DNA of 8,236 bases from Thioalkalivibrio sp. (GTDB taxonomy: Bacteria; Pseudomonadota; Gammaproteobacteria; Ectothiorhodospirales; Ectothiorhodospiraceae): contig SKNJ01000208.1 of NCBI GenBank assembly GCA_007120575.1, forward strand, positions 1 to 8,236, in the 5' to 3' direction. Made by a program: the position numbers and the translations under genes. Shown one piece after another: positions 1-6,516 of this stretch (the first letter of the stretch is position 1; every line of letters starts with the position of its first letter). The notes below the pieces were generated by a model. It was given only the letters and a program-made list of their open reading frames with translations. It ran no database searches and was not told the origin of the DNA.

Positions 1-164
1 TCCAGACCGCGAGCACCGGGGACGCGGCAGAGCCGGCGGCGGAGCAGGGTTCCGGCGAGGGACTGGACCCGCGCTTTGCCCGCTATCTGGAGAACCATGC
101 CGAGTTGACCGGCCCGGGGTCGGCCGCACTGGGCCGGGTACGCTACTCGGTAAGCGACGAGTAG
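1..164 (+). CDS. rseA: RseA/MucA anti-sigma-E factor, C-terminal end (partial)
   Basis: Only the last 53 complete codons of this gene lie in the window; reading is in the frame whose codons start at position 3 and ends with TAG at 162-164. RseA/MucA is an inner-membrane protein whose cytoplasmic N-terminus holds sigma-E (RpoE/AlgU) inactive, while its periplasmic C-terminus is bound and protected by RseB. The visible piece has a low-complexity Ala/Gly/Glu stretch followed by DPRFARYLENHAEL (nt 66-107), then a short basic/aromatic tail. The F-x-x-Y-L-x-x-H pattern is typical of the periplasmic end of MucA/RseA proteins. Identity rests mainly on this motif plus the directly following rseB and rseC. 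rpoE is expected just upstream of the window (inference). The gap to rseB is only 6 nt. Confidence 0.8.
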   Translation, partial: QTASTGDAAEPAAEQGSGEGLDPRFARYLENHAELTGPGSAALGRVRYSVSDE

Positions 165-170
165 CCCCGC

Positions 171-1157
171 ATGCGGCACGGGTTGCCCCATCTGCTGTTC
201 GCCACGGCCCTGTGCTTCCCGCTACAGGCCCTTGCGGGCGGACTTGGACCCGGGGAGTGGCTGCAGCGGATGACCGCGAGTCTCCATTCCGAAAGCTATC
301 AGGGGACCTTCGTGCTCCAGCGCGAGGGCCGTATCGACACGATCCGCGTAGTGCATGCCGCCGAGGATGGCGGCTATCGCGAGCGTCTCGAAACGCTGAC
401 CGGGAGCGAACGCGAGATCCTGCGCTCGGTGGATCGCCTGAGCGTACTGAAGGGGGCGCGTGCGGCGCCGGACGACGGCTCCGAGGCCGCGCCACACTGG
501 CCGGCCGGCGCACCGGTATTTCTGCTCGATCGCCATCAGCACTACGAACTGAGCCTGCAGGGCAAGGACCGGATTGCCGGGTTCGATTGCCGCCTGGTGC
601 TGGCTCGTTCGCTGGATCCGTTTCGCTACACCCATCGCTACTGCCTGCACGACGACACCGGACTGCCGCTACTGAGCGAGCTCTATGACCCCAAGGGGCG
701 GTTGCTGGAGCGTCTGGCGTTCACCGAACTGGAGCTGCTGGACGGGGTGGCCGAGGCTGCCCTCGAGCCGACCCGCGAGGATGCCGAGCGCATCGAGGTC
801 CGGGCCGATCCGGGGCACACGAAGCCGGACTGGGAGGACGAGGATTCGCTGGGTGGCTGGCTGTTCGAGAACCTCCCGCCGGGCTTTACGGCGATCGCCG
901 CGACCGAGCGGACGGTGAACGGCGCCCGGGTGGCCTCGAGGCACTTCGTCCTCAGCGATGGCCTGGCCTCGGTATCGGTGTATGTCGAACCGGCGGAAGA
1001 GGGGCAGGTGTTCGAGGGGGCGACACGCGCCGGGGCGACCCATGCGATCGCCCGCGCGCTGGCCGGACACCAGGTGACGGTGGTCGGCGATGTGCCCAAG
1101 GGTACGGTGCAACAGGTCATGGACGCCATCTCCTATCACCCGCCCCGGCGTGACTAG
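171..1157 (+). CDS. rseB: RseB/MucB, periplasmic regulator of the sigma-E anti-sigma factor
   Basis: RseB/MucB binds the periplasmic part of RseA and blocks its cleavage by the DegS/AlgW protease; it releases RseA when it senses mislocalised lipid-linked molecules. The 328-aa length is close to the usual ~320. Residues 1-22 form a signal peptide with a hydrophobic core and an ALA cleavage site before Gly-Gly. The LolA-like N-terminal domain (about 27-215) starts with the family pattern GEWLQRM and continues with YQGTFVLQ. A linker rich in acidic residues leads to the C-terminal domain (about 228-325), which has WLFENLPPGF at 230 and SDGLASVSVY at 262. Two non-signal cysteines, C140 and C158, could form a periplasmic disulfide (inference). 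The ATG at 171 lies 6 nt after the rseA stop without a clear Shine-Dalgarno, which suggests translational coupling. Confidence 0.95.
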   Translation: MRHGLPHLLFATALCFPLQALAGGLGPGEWLQRMTASLHSESYQGTFVLQREGRIDTIRVVHAAEDGGYRERLETLTGSEREILRSVDRLSVLKGARAAPDDGSEAAPHWPAGAPVFLLDRHQHYELSLQGKDRIAGFDCRLVLARSLDPFRYTHRYCLHDDTGLPLLSELYDPKGRLLERLAFTELELLDGVAEAALEPTREDAERIEVRADPGHTKPDWEDEDSLGGWLFENLPPGFTAIAATERTVNGARVASRHFVLSDGLASVSVYVEPAEEGQVFEGATRAGATHAIARALAGHQVTVVGDVPKGTVQQVMDAISYHPPRRD

Positions 1158-1181
1158 CCGGCCCTGCATGCGCCGTGCGCC

Positions 1182-1661
1182 ATGAGTCAGTGGATCCGTG
1201 AACAGGGCCAGGTACTGTCGGTGGATGGATACACCGCGCGGGTGAGCATCCAGCGCCAGTCGACCTGCGGGAGCTGTTCCGCGCGCAGTGGCTGTGGCAG
1301 TGGGGTGCTCTCCGAGGTCCTTGGACGCAAGGCGGTAGAGCTCAGTGTGGTTCACTCCGGGCAGTTGCAACCCGGTGACTCCGTGACGCTCGGCATTCGC
1401 GATCACGCCCTGGTGTCCGGGGCGCTGGCGATGTACCTGTTGCCACTGGCGGGTCTGATTGGTGTCCCCGCGCTGGCGATGCTCCTGTTGCCGGGGTTCG
1501 GGGAAGGGGTCTACTTGCTCGGCGGGGTGCTGGGTTTCGGCGCGGGGCTGGCGGGGGTGCGCATCTGGCTGCGCCGCCGCGCGCCGGAGCTGGCCCCGGT
1601 GCTGCTGGAGCGCCACCCGGGCTCCGCGCCGCGAACGGGCACGGTCGCTTCGCGGGTCTGA
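1182..1661 (+). CDS. rseC: RseC/MucC inner-membrane protein
   Basis: This is a 159-aa member of the RseC/MucC family, which accompanies rpoE-rseAB and has a modest, incompletely understood effect on sigma-E signalling and, in some bacteria, on redox-linked processes (SoxR-reducing complexes contain a related protein). The N-terminal domain carries the characteristic cysteine cluster C29-x2-C32-x5-C38 followed by GSG. Two predicted membrane helices lie at about 78-102 and 110-130, followed by a basic stretch (RIWLRRRAPE), which gives both ends a likely cytoplasmic location. Compared with the E. coli protein as I remember it, the first of four cysteines is replaced (Ile23 region). The ATG at 1182 lies 24 nt after rseB and has no obvious Shine-Dalgarno. 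It ends 9 nt before the sigma-E promoter of mucD, with no terminator between them. Confidence 0.93.
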   Translation: MSQWIREQGQVLSVDGYTARVSIQRQSTCGSCSARSGCGSGVLSEVLGRKAVELSVVHSGQLQPGDSVTLGIRDHALVSGALAMYLLPLAGLIGVPALAMLLLPGFGEGVYLLGGVLGFGAGLAGVRIWLRRRAPELAPVLLERHPGSAPRTGTVASRV

Positions 1662-1670
1662 CCCGGGCCG

Positions 1671-1699
1671 GGAACTTGTACCGGACAAATGCCTCTAGA
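1671..1699 (+). promoter_or_regulatory. Putative sigma-E (RpoE/AlgU) promoter of mucD
   Basis: GGAACTT at 1671-1677 is an exact match to the -35 motif recognised by sigma-E/AlgU. After a 16-nt spacer comes TCTAGA at 1694-1699, close to the TCTRA-type -10 element. Spacing and both boxes fit the known consensus. I found no other GGAACTT on the + strand of this window. Transcription would start near 1705-1707, leaving a leader of about 30 nt before the mucD ATG at 1736. degP/mucD genes are established sigma-E regulon members, so position and function agree. This is sequence-based and untested. Confidence 0.75.
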
Positions 1700-1704
1700 G
1701 GCAT
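1689..1704. repeat. Perfect 16-bp palindrome over the mucD -10 element
   Basis: ATGCCTCT/AGAGGCAT is a perfect inverted repeat with no spacer. It contains the -10 hexamer TCTAGA in its centre, including the CTAG tetranucleotide that is scarce in many proteobacterial genomes. As double-stranded DNA it could be an operator for a dimeric regulator that competes with or assists RNA polymerase. As RNA from readthrough transcripts of rseC it could form a 6-bp stem with a CUAG loop. The symmetry may also partly follow from the -10 sequence itself being palindromic (6 of 16 bp). No regulator is identified. Confidence 0.6.
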
Positions 1705-1735
1705 GAAACTTCGATTCGCAACGCGAGCCTTGAAC

Positions 1736-3154
1736 ATGATGAAACCGATTCAGTGGGCCCTTCTGGCCCTGACCCTGCTGGCGCTTTCGCTACCGGCCTC
1801 TGCGCGCATGCTGCCGGATTTCGTCCCGCTGGCCGAGGAGCACAGCCCCGCGGTGGTGAATATCTCGACCACGCGCACCCAGGAGCGGGCACATGCCAGG
1901 GGCATGCCGGACTTCGAGGGAACACCGTTCGAGGACCTGTTCGAGCGCTTCTTCGGCGAGCGCGGCGAGGGTCCTGGCATGCCGGAGCGCTTCGAACGCA
2001 GCTCGCTGGGGTCCGGCTTCATCTACACCGAGGACGGCTACATCATCACTGCGAACCACGTGGTGGAGGGGGCCTCCGAGATCGTGGTGCACCTGTCCGA
2101 TCGGCGGGTGTTTACCGCCGACATCGTGGGCAAGGACCCGCAGAGTGATGTCGCGTTGATCAAGATCGACGCGGAAGACCTGCCGACCCTGGAACTGGGC
2201 TCCTCGGACGATCTCAAGGTCGGAGAGTGGGTGCTGGCGATCGGTTCGCCGTTCGGGTTCGACCATTCGGTGACCGCCGGGATCGTCAGCGCCAAGGGGC
2301 GCAGCCTGCCCAGCGAGAACTATGTCCCGTTCATCCAGACCGACGTTGCCATCAATCCGGGCAATTCCGGGGGTCCGCTGCTGAATCTGGACGGCAAGGT
2401 GATCGGCGTGAATGCGCAGATCTACAGCCGTACCGGTGGCTTCATGGGCCTGTCGTTCGCGGTGCCGATCGAGATGGTCAAGGACGTGGTCACGCAACTC
2501 CGGCGTGATGGCGAAGTCACGCGCGGCTGGCTGGGCGTACTGATCCAGGAGGTTACCCGGGACCTGGCCGAGTCGTTCGGCATGGACAAGCCCACCGGCG
2601 CGCTGGTGGCGCGGGTGCAGGCCGACAGCCCGGCCGAGGCGGCCGGCTTCGAGACCGGTGACGTGATCCTGTCGTTCAATGGCATCGAGGTGCCCAACTC
2701 CAGCGCGTTGCCGCCGATCGTCGGCCGCACTCCAGTGGGCTCCGAGGTCGAGGTGGAGGTCCGCCGCGGCGAGGAGACCCTGACCCTGGGGGTGACCATC
2801 GAACGCCTGCCGGACGATGTCGCGGCGCGTCGCGGGGGCCCGCAGCGCGAACAGGCAGACCCCGCCGAGCCGCAAAGCCTGCTGGGCATGCGCCTGGAGA
2901 ACCTGGATGCCGAGACCCGGGAAGAGCTGGGCGTGGAAGGTGGCGTGGTGGTCACCGAGGTGATCGACAATCCCGCGCGGTCCTCGGGTATCCGTTCCGG
3001 TGACGTGATCCTGCAGTTCGGGCGGCGTGGCGTGACCTCGGTGCAGGAACTGGAGGAGTATGTCGCGGAGGCGGAGCCGGGTCGTACGGTGCCGGTGCTG
3101 ATCCATCGCGGCGGCAATCCGACCTTTATCGCGCTGCGCATACCTTCCGAGTGA
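1736..3154 (+). CDS. mucD: MucD/DegP-type periplasmic serine protease (HtrA family)
   Basis: MucD is a periplasmic chaperone-protease that degrades misfolded envelope proteins and, in Pseudomonas, dampens sigma-E/AlgU activation. The 472-aa product has a signal peptide (hydrophobic core 7-20, ASA cleavage site at 21-23). A trypsin-like domain carries the triad H108 (TANHVVEG), D138 (QSDVALIK) and S211 (GNSGGPLL). PDZ1 spans about 263-355, starting at RGWLGV, and PDZ2 about 383-470; a Pro/Arg/Gln/Glu-rich linker joins them. Domain order and triad spacing match DegP (H105, D135, S210). The frame is open upstream to TTG 1676 and ATG 1703, but the first lies inside the promoter and the second at or before the predicted transcription start. 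ATG 1736, or the adjacent ATG 1739, also begins exactly at a good signal peptide. It can be made from the operon transcript and from its own sigma-E promoter. Confidence 0.95.
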   Translation: MMKPIQWALLALTLLALSLPASARMLPDFVPLAEEHSPAVVNISTTRTQERAHARGMPDFEGTPFEDLFERFFGERGEGPGMPERFERSSLGSGFIYTEDGYIITANHVVEGASEIVVHLSDRRVFTADIVGKDPQSDVALIKIDAEDLPTLELGSSDDLKVGEWVLAIGSPFGFDHSVTAGIVSAKGRSLPSENYVPFIQTDVAINPGNSGGPLLNLDGKVIGVNAQIYSRTGGFMGLSFAVPIEMVKDVVTQLRRDGEVTRGWLGVLIQEVTRDLAESFGMDKPTGALVARVQADSPAEAAGFETGDVILSFNGIEVPNSSALPPIVGRTPVGSEVEVEVRRGEETLTLGVTIERLPDDVAARRGGPQREQADPAEPQSLLGMRLENLDAETREELGVEGGVVVTEVIDNPARSSGIRSGDVILQFGRRGVTSVQELEEYVAEAEPGRTVPVLIHRGGNPTFIALRIPSE

Positions 3155-3168
3155 GCCTCGGCGAGGCT
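3154..3168 (+). repeat. Hairpin at the mucD stop codon
   Basis: AGCCTC (3154-3159) and GAGGCT (3163-3168) form a perfect 6-bp stem around a GGC loop. It begins at the last base of the mucD stop codon. The following 30 nt are rich in C and G runs and can form further short stems (for example CGGG/CCCG at 3172-3181). No T-run follows, so this is not a standard rho-independent terminator. It could act as an mRNA 3'-stabilising or processing element, or be chance in GC-rich DNA. Confidence 0.4.
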
Positions 3169-3201
3169 GCTCGGGTGCCCGCCCGGGTGGGGCCGCTCGC
3201 G

Positions 3202-3444
3202 ATGGAACGTCGTCTCACGCTCTACCACCGCGAGGGCTGCGGACTCTGCGACCAGATGCTGGCAGAGCTTTCGGCCCTCAAAAGCCGTTATACTTTCGCG
3301 CTCGAGATCGTCGACATCGACGAGGATCCGGAACTGCGGGAACGTTTCAACGTCCTGGTACCGGTCCTCGCGGTCGACGGTGACATTCTCTGCTGCCATT
3401 TTCTCGACCGATCGGCACTGCTGGACGAACTGGCGAGCGCATGA
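3202..3444 (+). CDS. Small glutaredoxin-like (thioredoxin-fold) protein
   Basis: The 80-aa product has the beta-alpha-beta start of a thioredoxin fold ([17 protein letters not shown]) with the redox motif C13-G-L-C16. A V-P pair at 53-54 stands in the cis-proline position, and [13 protein letters not shown] precedes it. This matches the short glutaredoxin-like family (Pfam Glrx-like, formerly DUF836), which often sits beside mucD or lepA in gammaproteobacteria. The substrate is unknown; there is no signal peptide, so it should be cytoplasmic. A Cys pair (C64-C65) is an extra feature. I chose ATG 3202 because homologues start right before the first beta strand and a GGTGGGG stretch (3186-3192) lies 9 nt upstream. 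A GTG at 3151 overlapping the mucD stop would add 17 unlikely residues. Its stop overlaps the lepA start (ATGA at 3441). Confidence 0.85.
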   Translation: MERRLTLYHREGCGLCDQMLAELSALKSRYTFALEIVDIDEDPELRERFNVLVPVLAVDGDILCCHFLDRSALLDELASA

Positions 3445-5243
3445 GCGATACCCGACTAACCCGCAATTTTTCCATCATCGCGCACATTGACCATGGCAAA
3501 TCCACGCTTGCTGACCGGCTGATCCAGGGCTGTCACGGCCTGTCCGAGCGGGAGATGTCGGAACAGGTTCTGGACTCCATGGACCTGGAGCGCGAGCGCG
3601 GCATTACCATCAAGGCGCAGAGCGTGTCGCTCTACTACGACGCGGAGGATGGCGAGCGCTATCAGCTGAATCTGATCGACACGCCGGGGCATGTGGACTT
3701 CTCCTACGAGGTGTCGCGCTCGCTGTACGCCTGCGAGGGCGCACTGCTGGTGGTGGATGCCTCGCAGGGTGTCGAGGCCCAGAGCGTGGCGAACTGCTAT
3801 ACCGCGATTGACCAGGGGCTGGAAGTGGTCCCGGTCCTGAACAAGATCGACCTGCCGGCGGCGGAACCGGACCGGGTCGCTGCCGAGATCGAGGACGTGA
3901 TCGGCATCGAGGCGACCGATGCCTTGCGCGTGTCGGCGAAAACCGGCGAGGGGATTACCGAGCTGCTAGAGGAGATCGTGCGCCGGATCCCGCCGCCGGA
4001 GGGCAACTCGGACGCCCCGCTGAAGGCGCTGGTGATCGACTCCTGGTATGACAATTACCTGGGCGTGGTTGCACTGGTGCGGGTCAAGGCCGGCCGGATC
4101 CGTGCGAAGCAGAAGATCATGGCGATGTCCGTCGGGCGCGCCCATGACGTGGACCGAGTGGGTGTGTTCTCGCCCAAGCCGGTGGACCGCGCCACCCTGG
4201 AAGTCGGGGATGTCGGTTACGTGATTGCCACCGTCAAGGACATCACCGGGGCCAAGGTCGGGGACACCTTTACCGATTTCAGCAATCCGGCGGACGAGCC
4301 GATCCCGGGCTTCCAGGAAGTCCAGCCGCGGGTGTTTGCGGGGCTGTTCCCGATCAGCTCGGACGACTTCAACGACTTGCGTGATGCTTTGGACAAGCTG
4401 CGTCTGAACGATGCGGCGCTCAGTTTCGAGCCGGAGACTTCGCAGGCGCTGGGTTTCGGCTTTCGCTGCGGCTTCCTCGGGATGCTGCACATGGAGATCG
4501 TGCAGGAGCGCCTGGAACGCGAATACGGCCTGGATCTGATCACCACCGCGCCGACTGTGGTCTACGAGGTGGAGAAGGTCGACGGCGAGGTGGTGTCGGT
4601 ACACAACCCCTCCGAGCTTCCGCCGATCAACGAGCTTGCCGAGATCCGCGAGCCGATCATCGAGGCCAATATCCTGGTGCCGCAGGACTACGTTGGCGCG
4701 GTGATTACCCTGTGCGTTGAAAAGCGCGGGGTGCAGACCAAGATGCTGTACCTGGGGCGTCAGGTGCAGCTGGCCTACGAGCTGCCGATGTCCGAGGTGA
4801 TGCTGGACTTTTTCGATCGCCTGAAGTCGGCGACCCGCGGCTACGCCTCGTTCGATTACCATCCGGTGCGCTTCCAGGCCTCGCCGCTGGTACGTGTGGA
4901 CATCCTGATCAACGGCGAGCGAGTGGATGCGCTGTCGGCGATCGTGCATCGCGACCACGCGGATTCTCGCGGGCGCGAGCTGACCGAGCGCATGGCGAAG
5001 ATTATCCCGCGCCAGATGTACGAGGTCGCGATCCAGGCGGCGATCGGTTCGAAGATCATTGCGCGCTCCACGGTCAAGGCCATGCGCAAGAACGTACTGG
5101 CCAAGTGCTATGGCGGCGACGTGTCGCGCAAGCGCAAGCTGCTGGAGAAGCAGAAGGCCGGCAAGAAACGCATGAAGCAGATCGGCCGGGTCGAGCTGCC
5201 GCAGGAGGCCTTCCTGGCGGTGCTCTCGGTGGACGAGGACTGA
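3441..5243 (+). CDS. lepA: Elongation factor 4 (LepA), ribosomal translational GTPase
   Basis: LepA/EF4 is a GTPase resembling EF-G that acts on the ribosome, influencing back-translocation, initiation and 30S biogenesis, mainly under stress. The 600-aa length equals that of the E. coli protein (599). The G domain shows AHIDHGKST (14-22), RGIT (53-56), DTPGHVDF (80-87, with catalytic-type H84) and NKID (134-137). Domain II, the EF-G-like domains III and V, and the LepA-specific C-terminal domain follow. The C-terminal domain ends in the typical basic stretch [25 protein letters not shown] (about 560-580), which contacts the tRNA acceptor region. Start ATG 3441 overlaps the glutaredoxin stop by 4 nt, which suggests coupled translation. 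No frameshift or missing motif is seen. Confidence 0.98.
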   Translation: MSDTRLTRNFSIIAHIDHGKSTLADRLIQGCHGLSEREMSEQVLDSMDLERERGITIKAQSVSLYYDAEDGERYQLNLIDTPGHVDFSYEVSRSLYACEGALLVVDASQGVEAQSVANCYTAIDQGLEVVPVLNKIDLPAAEPDRVAAEIEDVIGIEATDALRVSAKTGEGITELLEEIVRRIPPPEGNSDAPLKALVIDSWYDNYLGVVALVRVKAGRIRAKQKIMAMSVGRAHDVDRVGVFSPKPVDRATLEVGDVGYVIATVKDITGAKVGDTFTDFSNPADEPIPGFQEVQPRVFAGLFPISSDDFNDLRDALDKLRLNDAALSFEPETSQALGFGFRCGFLGMLHMEIVQERLEREYGLDLITTAPTVVYEVEKVDGEVVSVHNPSELPPINELAEIREPIIEANILVPQDYVGAVITLCVEKRGVQTKMLYLGRQVQLAYELPMSEVMLDFFDRLKSATRGYASFDYHPVRFQASPLVRVDILINGERVDALSAIVHRDHADSRGRELTERMAKIIPRQMYEVAIQAAIGSKIIARSTVKAMRKNVLAKCYGGDVSRKRKLLEKQKAGKKRMKQIGRVELPQEAFLAVLSVDED

Positions 5244-5289
5244 TACGGCGCGCCTGGCGCGGCGAGGATTCGGAGCGGTTGCTCCCGGA

Positions 5290-5306
5290 CGCGCGCGCGG
5301 CGCGCG
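5290..5306. other. Alternating CG tract in the lepA-lepB gap
   Basis: The 80-nt space between lepA and lepB (5244-5323) contains (CG)5 at 5290-5299, an interrupting G at 5300, and (CG)3 at 5301-5306. Alternating C/G runs favour Z-DNA under negative supercoiling, and the RNA can fold back on itself. A short stem GGAGC/GCTCC with a GGTT loop precedes it at 5272-5285. No clear sigma-70 or sigma-E promoter is visible in this gap. Confidence 0.4.
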
Positions 5307-5311
5307 ACGAC

Positions 5312-5317
5312 AGAGGG
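5312..5317 (+). promoter_or_regulatory. Ribosome binding site of lepB
   Basis: AGAGGG lies 6 nt before ATG 5324. It is one of the best Shine-Dalgarno matches in the window and decides the lepB start over the open frame that extends upstream into lepA. Confidence 0.7.
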
Positions 5318-5323
5318 TTTTGC

Positions 5324-6094
5324 ATGGCAAATCTGGAATTCATCCTGGTGGTGGCCACCGCCGTCACGGGTGCCATCTGGCTGGCCTGGGCGTTTCTGCG
5401 GCGCCGCCTGAGCCCCGAGCGGCAGGCGCGCATGCCGTGGTTCGTGGACTATTCGCGCTCGTTCTTTCCGGTGCTGTTGATTGTGCTGGTGCTGCGTTCG
5501 TTTGTGGCCGAGCCGTTCCGCATCCCGTCGGGGTCGATGATGCCAACCCTGCTGGTCGGGGACTTTATCCTGGTCAACAAGTTCTCCTATGGCGTGCGCC
5601 TGCCGGTGACCCGGACCAGGATCCTCGAGACCGGCAAGCCGGAGCGCGGCGAAGTGGTCGTGTTCAAGTATCCGCGCAACCCGGAAGAGGACTACATCAA
5701 ACGGGTGATCGGCCTGCCCGGCGATACCATCGAGTTTCGCAACCAGTCGCTGTACATCAATGGGGAGCCGCAGGAGGCCACCCCGATCGGCACCTTCGAG
5801 GGCGAAGGCTCCGGCGATCTGATGACCGGTGCCACGCTGTACGAGGAAACCCTGGGCGAGCGCACCTACCGCACCCTGATGCGCGAGGACCAGCCGAAAC
5901 TGGAAGGGGCGGTGACCGTGCCCGAGGGGCATTACTTCATGGTGGGCGACAATCGCGACAACTCCAGCGACAGCCGGGTGTGGGGTTTCGTCGCCGAGGA
6001 CGCCCTGGTCGGGCGGGCGCTCTTTATCTGGCTGCATTGGGATTACAATGGGGCTCACAAGGACTTTTCCCGGATCGGCCAGTCGATCCGGTAA
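5324..6094 (+). CDS. lepB: Signal peptidase I (leader peptidase LepB)
   Basis: LepB removes signal peptides from Sec- and Tat-exported preproteins at the periplasmic face of the inner membrane; likely substrates include the RseB and MucD precursors encoded in the same window. The 256-aa protein has two N-terminal membrane helices (about 4-25 and 46-61) joined by a basic cytoplasmic loop, as in the E. coli enzyme but with a shorter total length (E. coli 324). The catalytic serine is S71 in PSGSMMPTLLVGD and the general base is K126 in EDYIKRVIGLPGD. The conserved box GDNRDNSSDSR is at 208-218. The start at ATG 5324 is supported by the AGAGGG site and by the immediate first transmembrane segment. 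The stop codon TAA (6092-6094) overlaps an ATG (TAATG). Confidence 0.97.
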   Translation: MANLEFILVVATAVTGAIWLAWAFLRRRLSPERQARMPWFVDYSRSFFPVLLIVLVLRSFVAEPFRIPSGSMMPTLLVGDFILVNKFSYGVRLPVTRTRILETGKPERGEVVVFKYPRNPEEDYIKRVIGLPGDTIEFRNQSLYINGEPQEATPIGTFEGEGSGDLMTGATLYEETLGERTYRTLMREDQPKLEGAVTVPEGHYFMVGDNRDNSSDSRVWGFVAEDALVGRALFIWLHWDYNGAHKDFSRIGQSIR

Positions 6095-6129
6095 TGCGGC
6101 GACGGCAATCCAGGCAAGGGGACGGGGCG

Positions 6130-6498
6130 ATGCAGAATTCCAGGAAATCCATGCGCGGGGCGGGGCTTGTCACGATCCTGGCGCTGATCTTTCTCGCGCT
6201 GCTGGTGGTGACCTTCGTGGTGCGGATGGGAACTCAGTACACGCAGTACCTGACGGTGCGTTCCATCCTGCAGGACGTGGCCGCACAGCCGGGTGCGTCG
6301 GAGAAGAGCGAGCGCGAGCTGTGGCGGGACATCAGTCGGCGTTTCCAGATCAACTCGGTCTACGACGGGATCGAGGAAGAGAATTTCCAGCGCCTCGAAG
6401 ACGGCCGGATTCGGATCGAGTACGAGGTGCGGCGGCCGTTTTTGGGGAACGTGGATACCGTGGCGCGCTTCTCCCGCACCGAGGAACTGACCCCGTGA
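6130..6498 (+). CDS. DUF4845 small single-pass membrane protein
   Basis: The product has 122 aa: a short basic N-terminus ending in SMRGAG, one hydrophobic helix at about 11-31, and a soluble, charge-rich remainder probably in the periplasm. Features such as Y-x-x-YLTVRSILQDVA, W-x-DI-RRF-INSV and the closing beta pattern RIRIEYEVRRPF...VDTVARFSR match the DUF4845 family, which sits between lepB and rnc in many gammaproteobacteria. Its function is not established. The N-terminus resembles a type IV pilin-like signal (R-G before a hydrophobic helix) but lacks the usual Glu at mature position 5. ATG 6130 is chosen because AGGGGA (6117-6122) lies 7 nt upstream. An in-frame ATG at 6094 touching the lepB stop would add 12 mostly polar/basic residues and is a possible alternative. 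Confidence 0.85.
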   Translation: MQNSRKSMRGAGLVTILALIFLALLVVTFVVRMGTQYTQYLTVRSILQDVAAQPGASEKSERELWRDISRRFQINSVYDGIEEENFQRLEDGRIRIEYEVRRPFLGNVDTVARFSRTEELTP

Positions 6499-6516
6499 TC
6501 GCATGGCGGTAAGCGT

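Noticed and set aside
1790..3106. Long minus-strand open frame opposite mucD (and similar ones at 669-1688, 3966-5330, 5108-6058 and 7182-8195)
   Set aside because: They lie antisense to clear conserved genes, have His/Arg/Gln-rich compositions typical of reversed GC-biased codons, and show no recognisable domain.
3154..3181. Rho-independent terminator after mucD
   Set aside because: A stem exists but no T-run follows, and the genes downstream are closely packed on the same strand.
3151..3201. GTG start of the glutaredoxin-like gene overlapping the mucD stop
   Set aside because: It would add 17 residues without family support; ATG 3202 starts right before the first beta strand and has a purine-rich site upstream.
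5105..5323. Extension of lepB upstream into lepA
   Set aside because: The extra residues are an Arg/Ala/Gly-rich out-of-frame reading of lepA; ATG 5324 has a strong ribosome binding site and leads directly into the first membrane helix.
6021..6049. Promoter with -10 TACAAT at the end of lepB
   Set aside because: No acceptable -35 element lies 16-18 nt upstream, and the sequence encodes the normal C-terminus of LepB.
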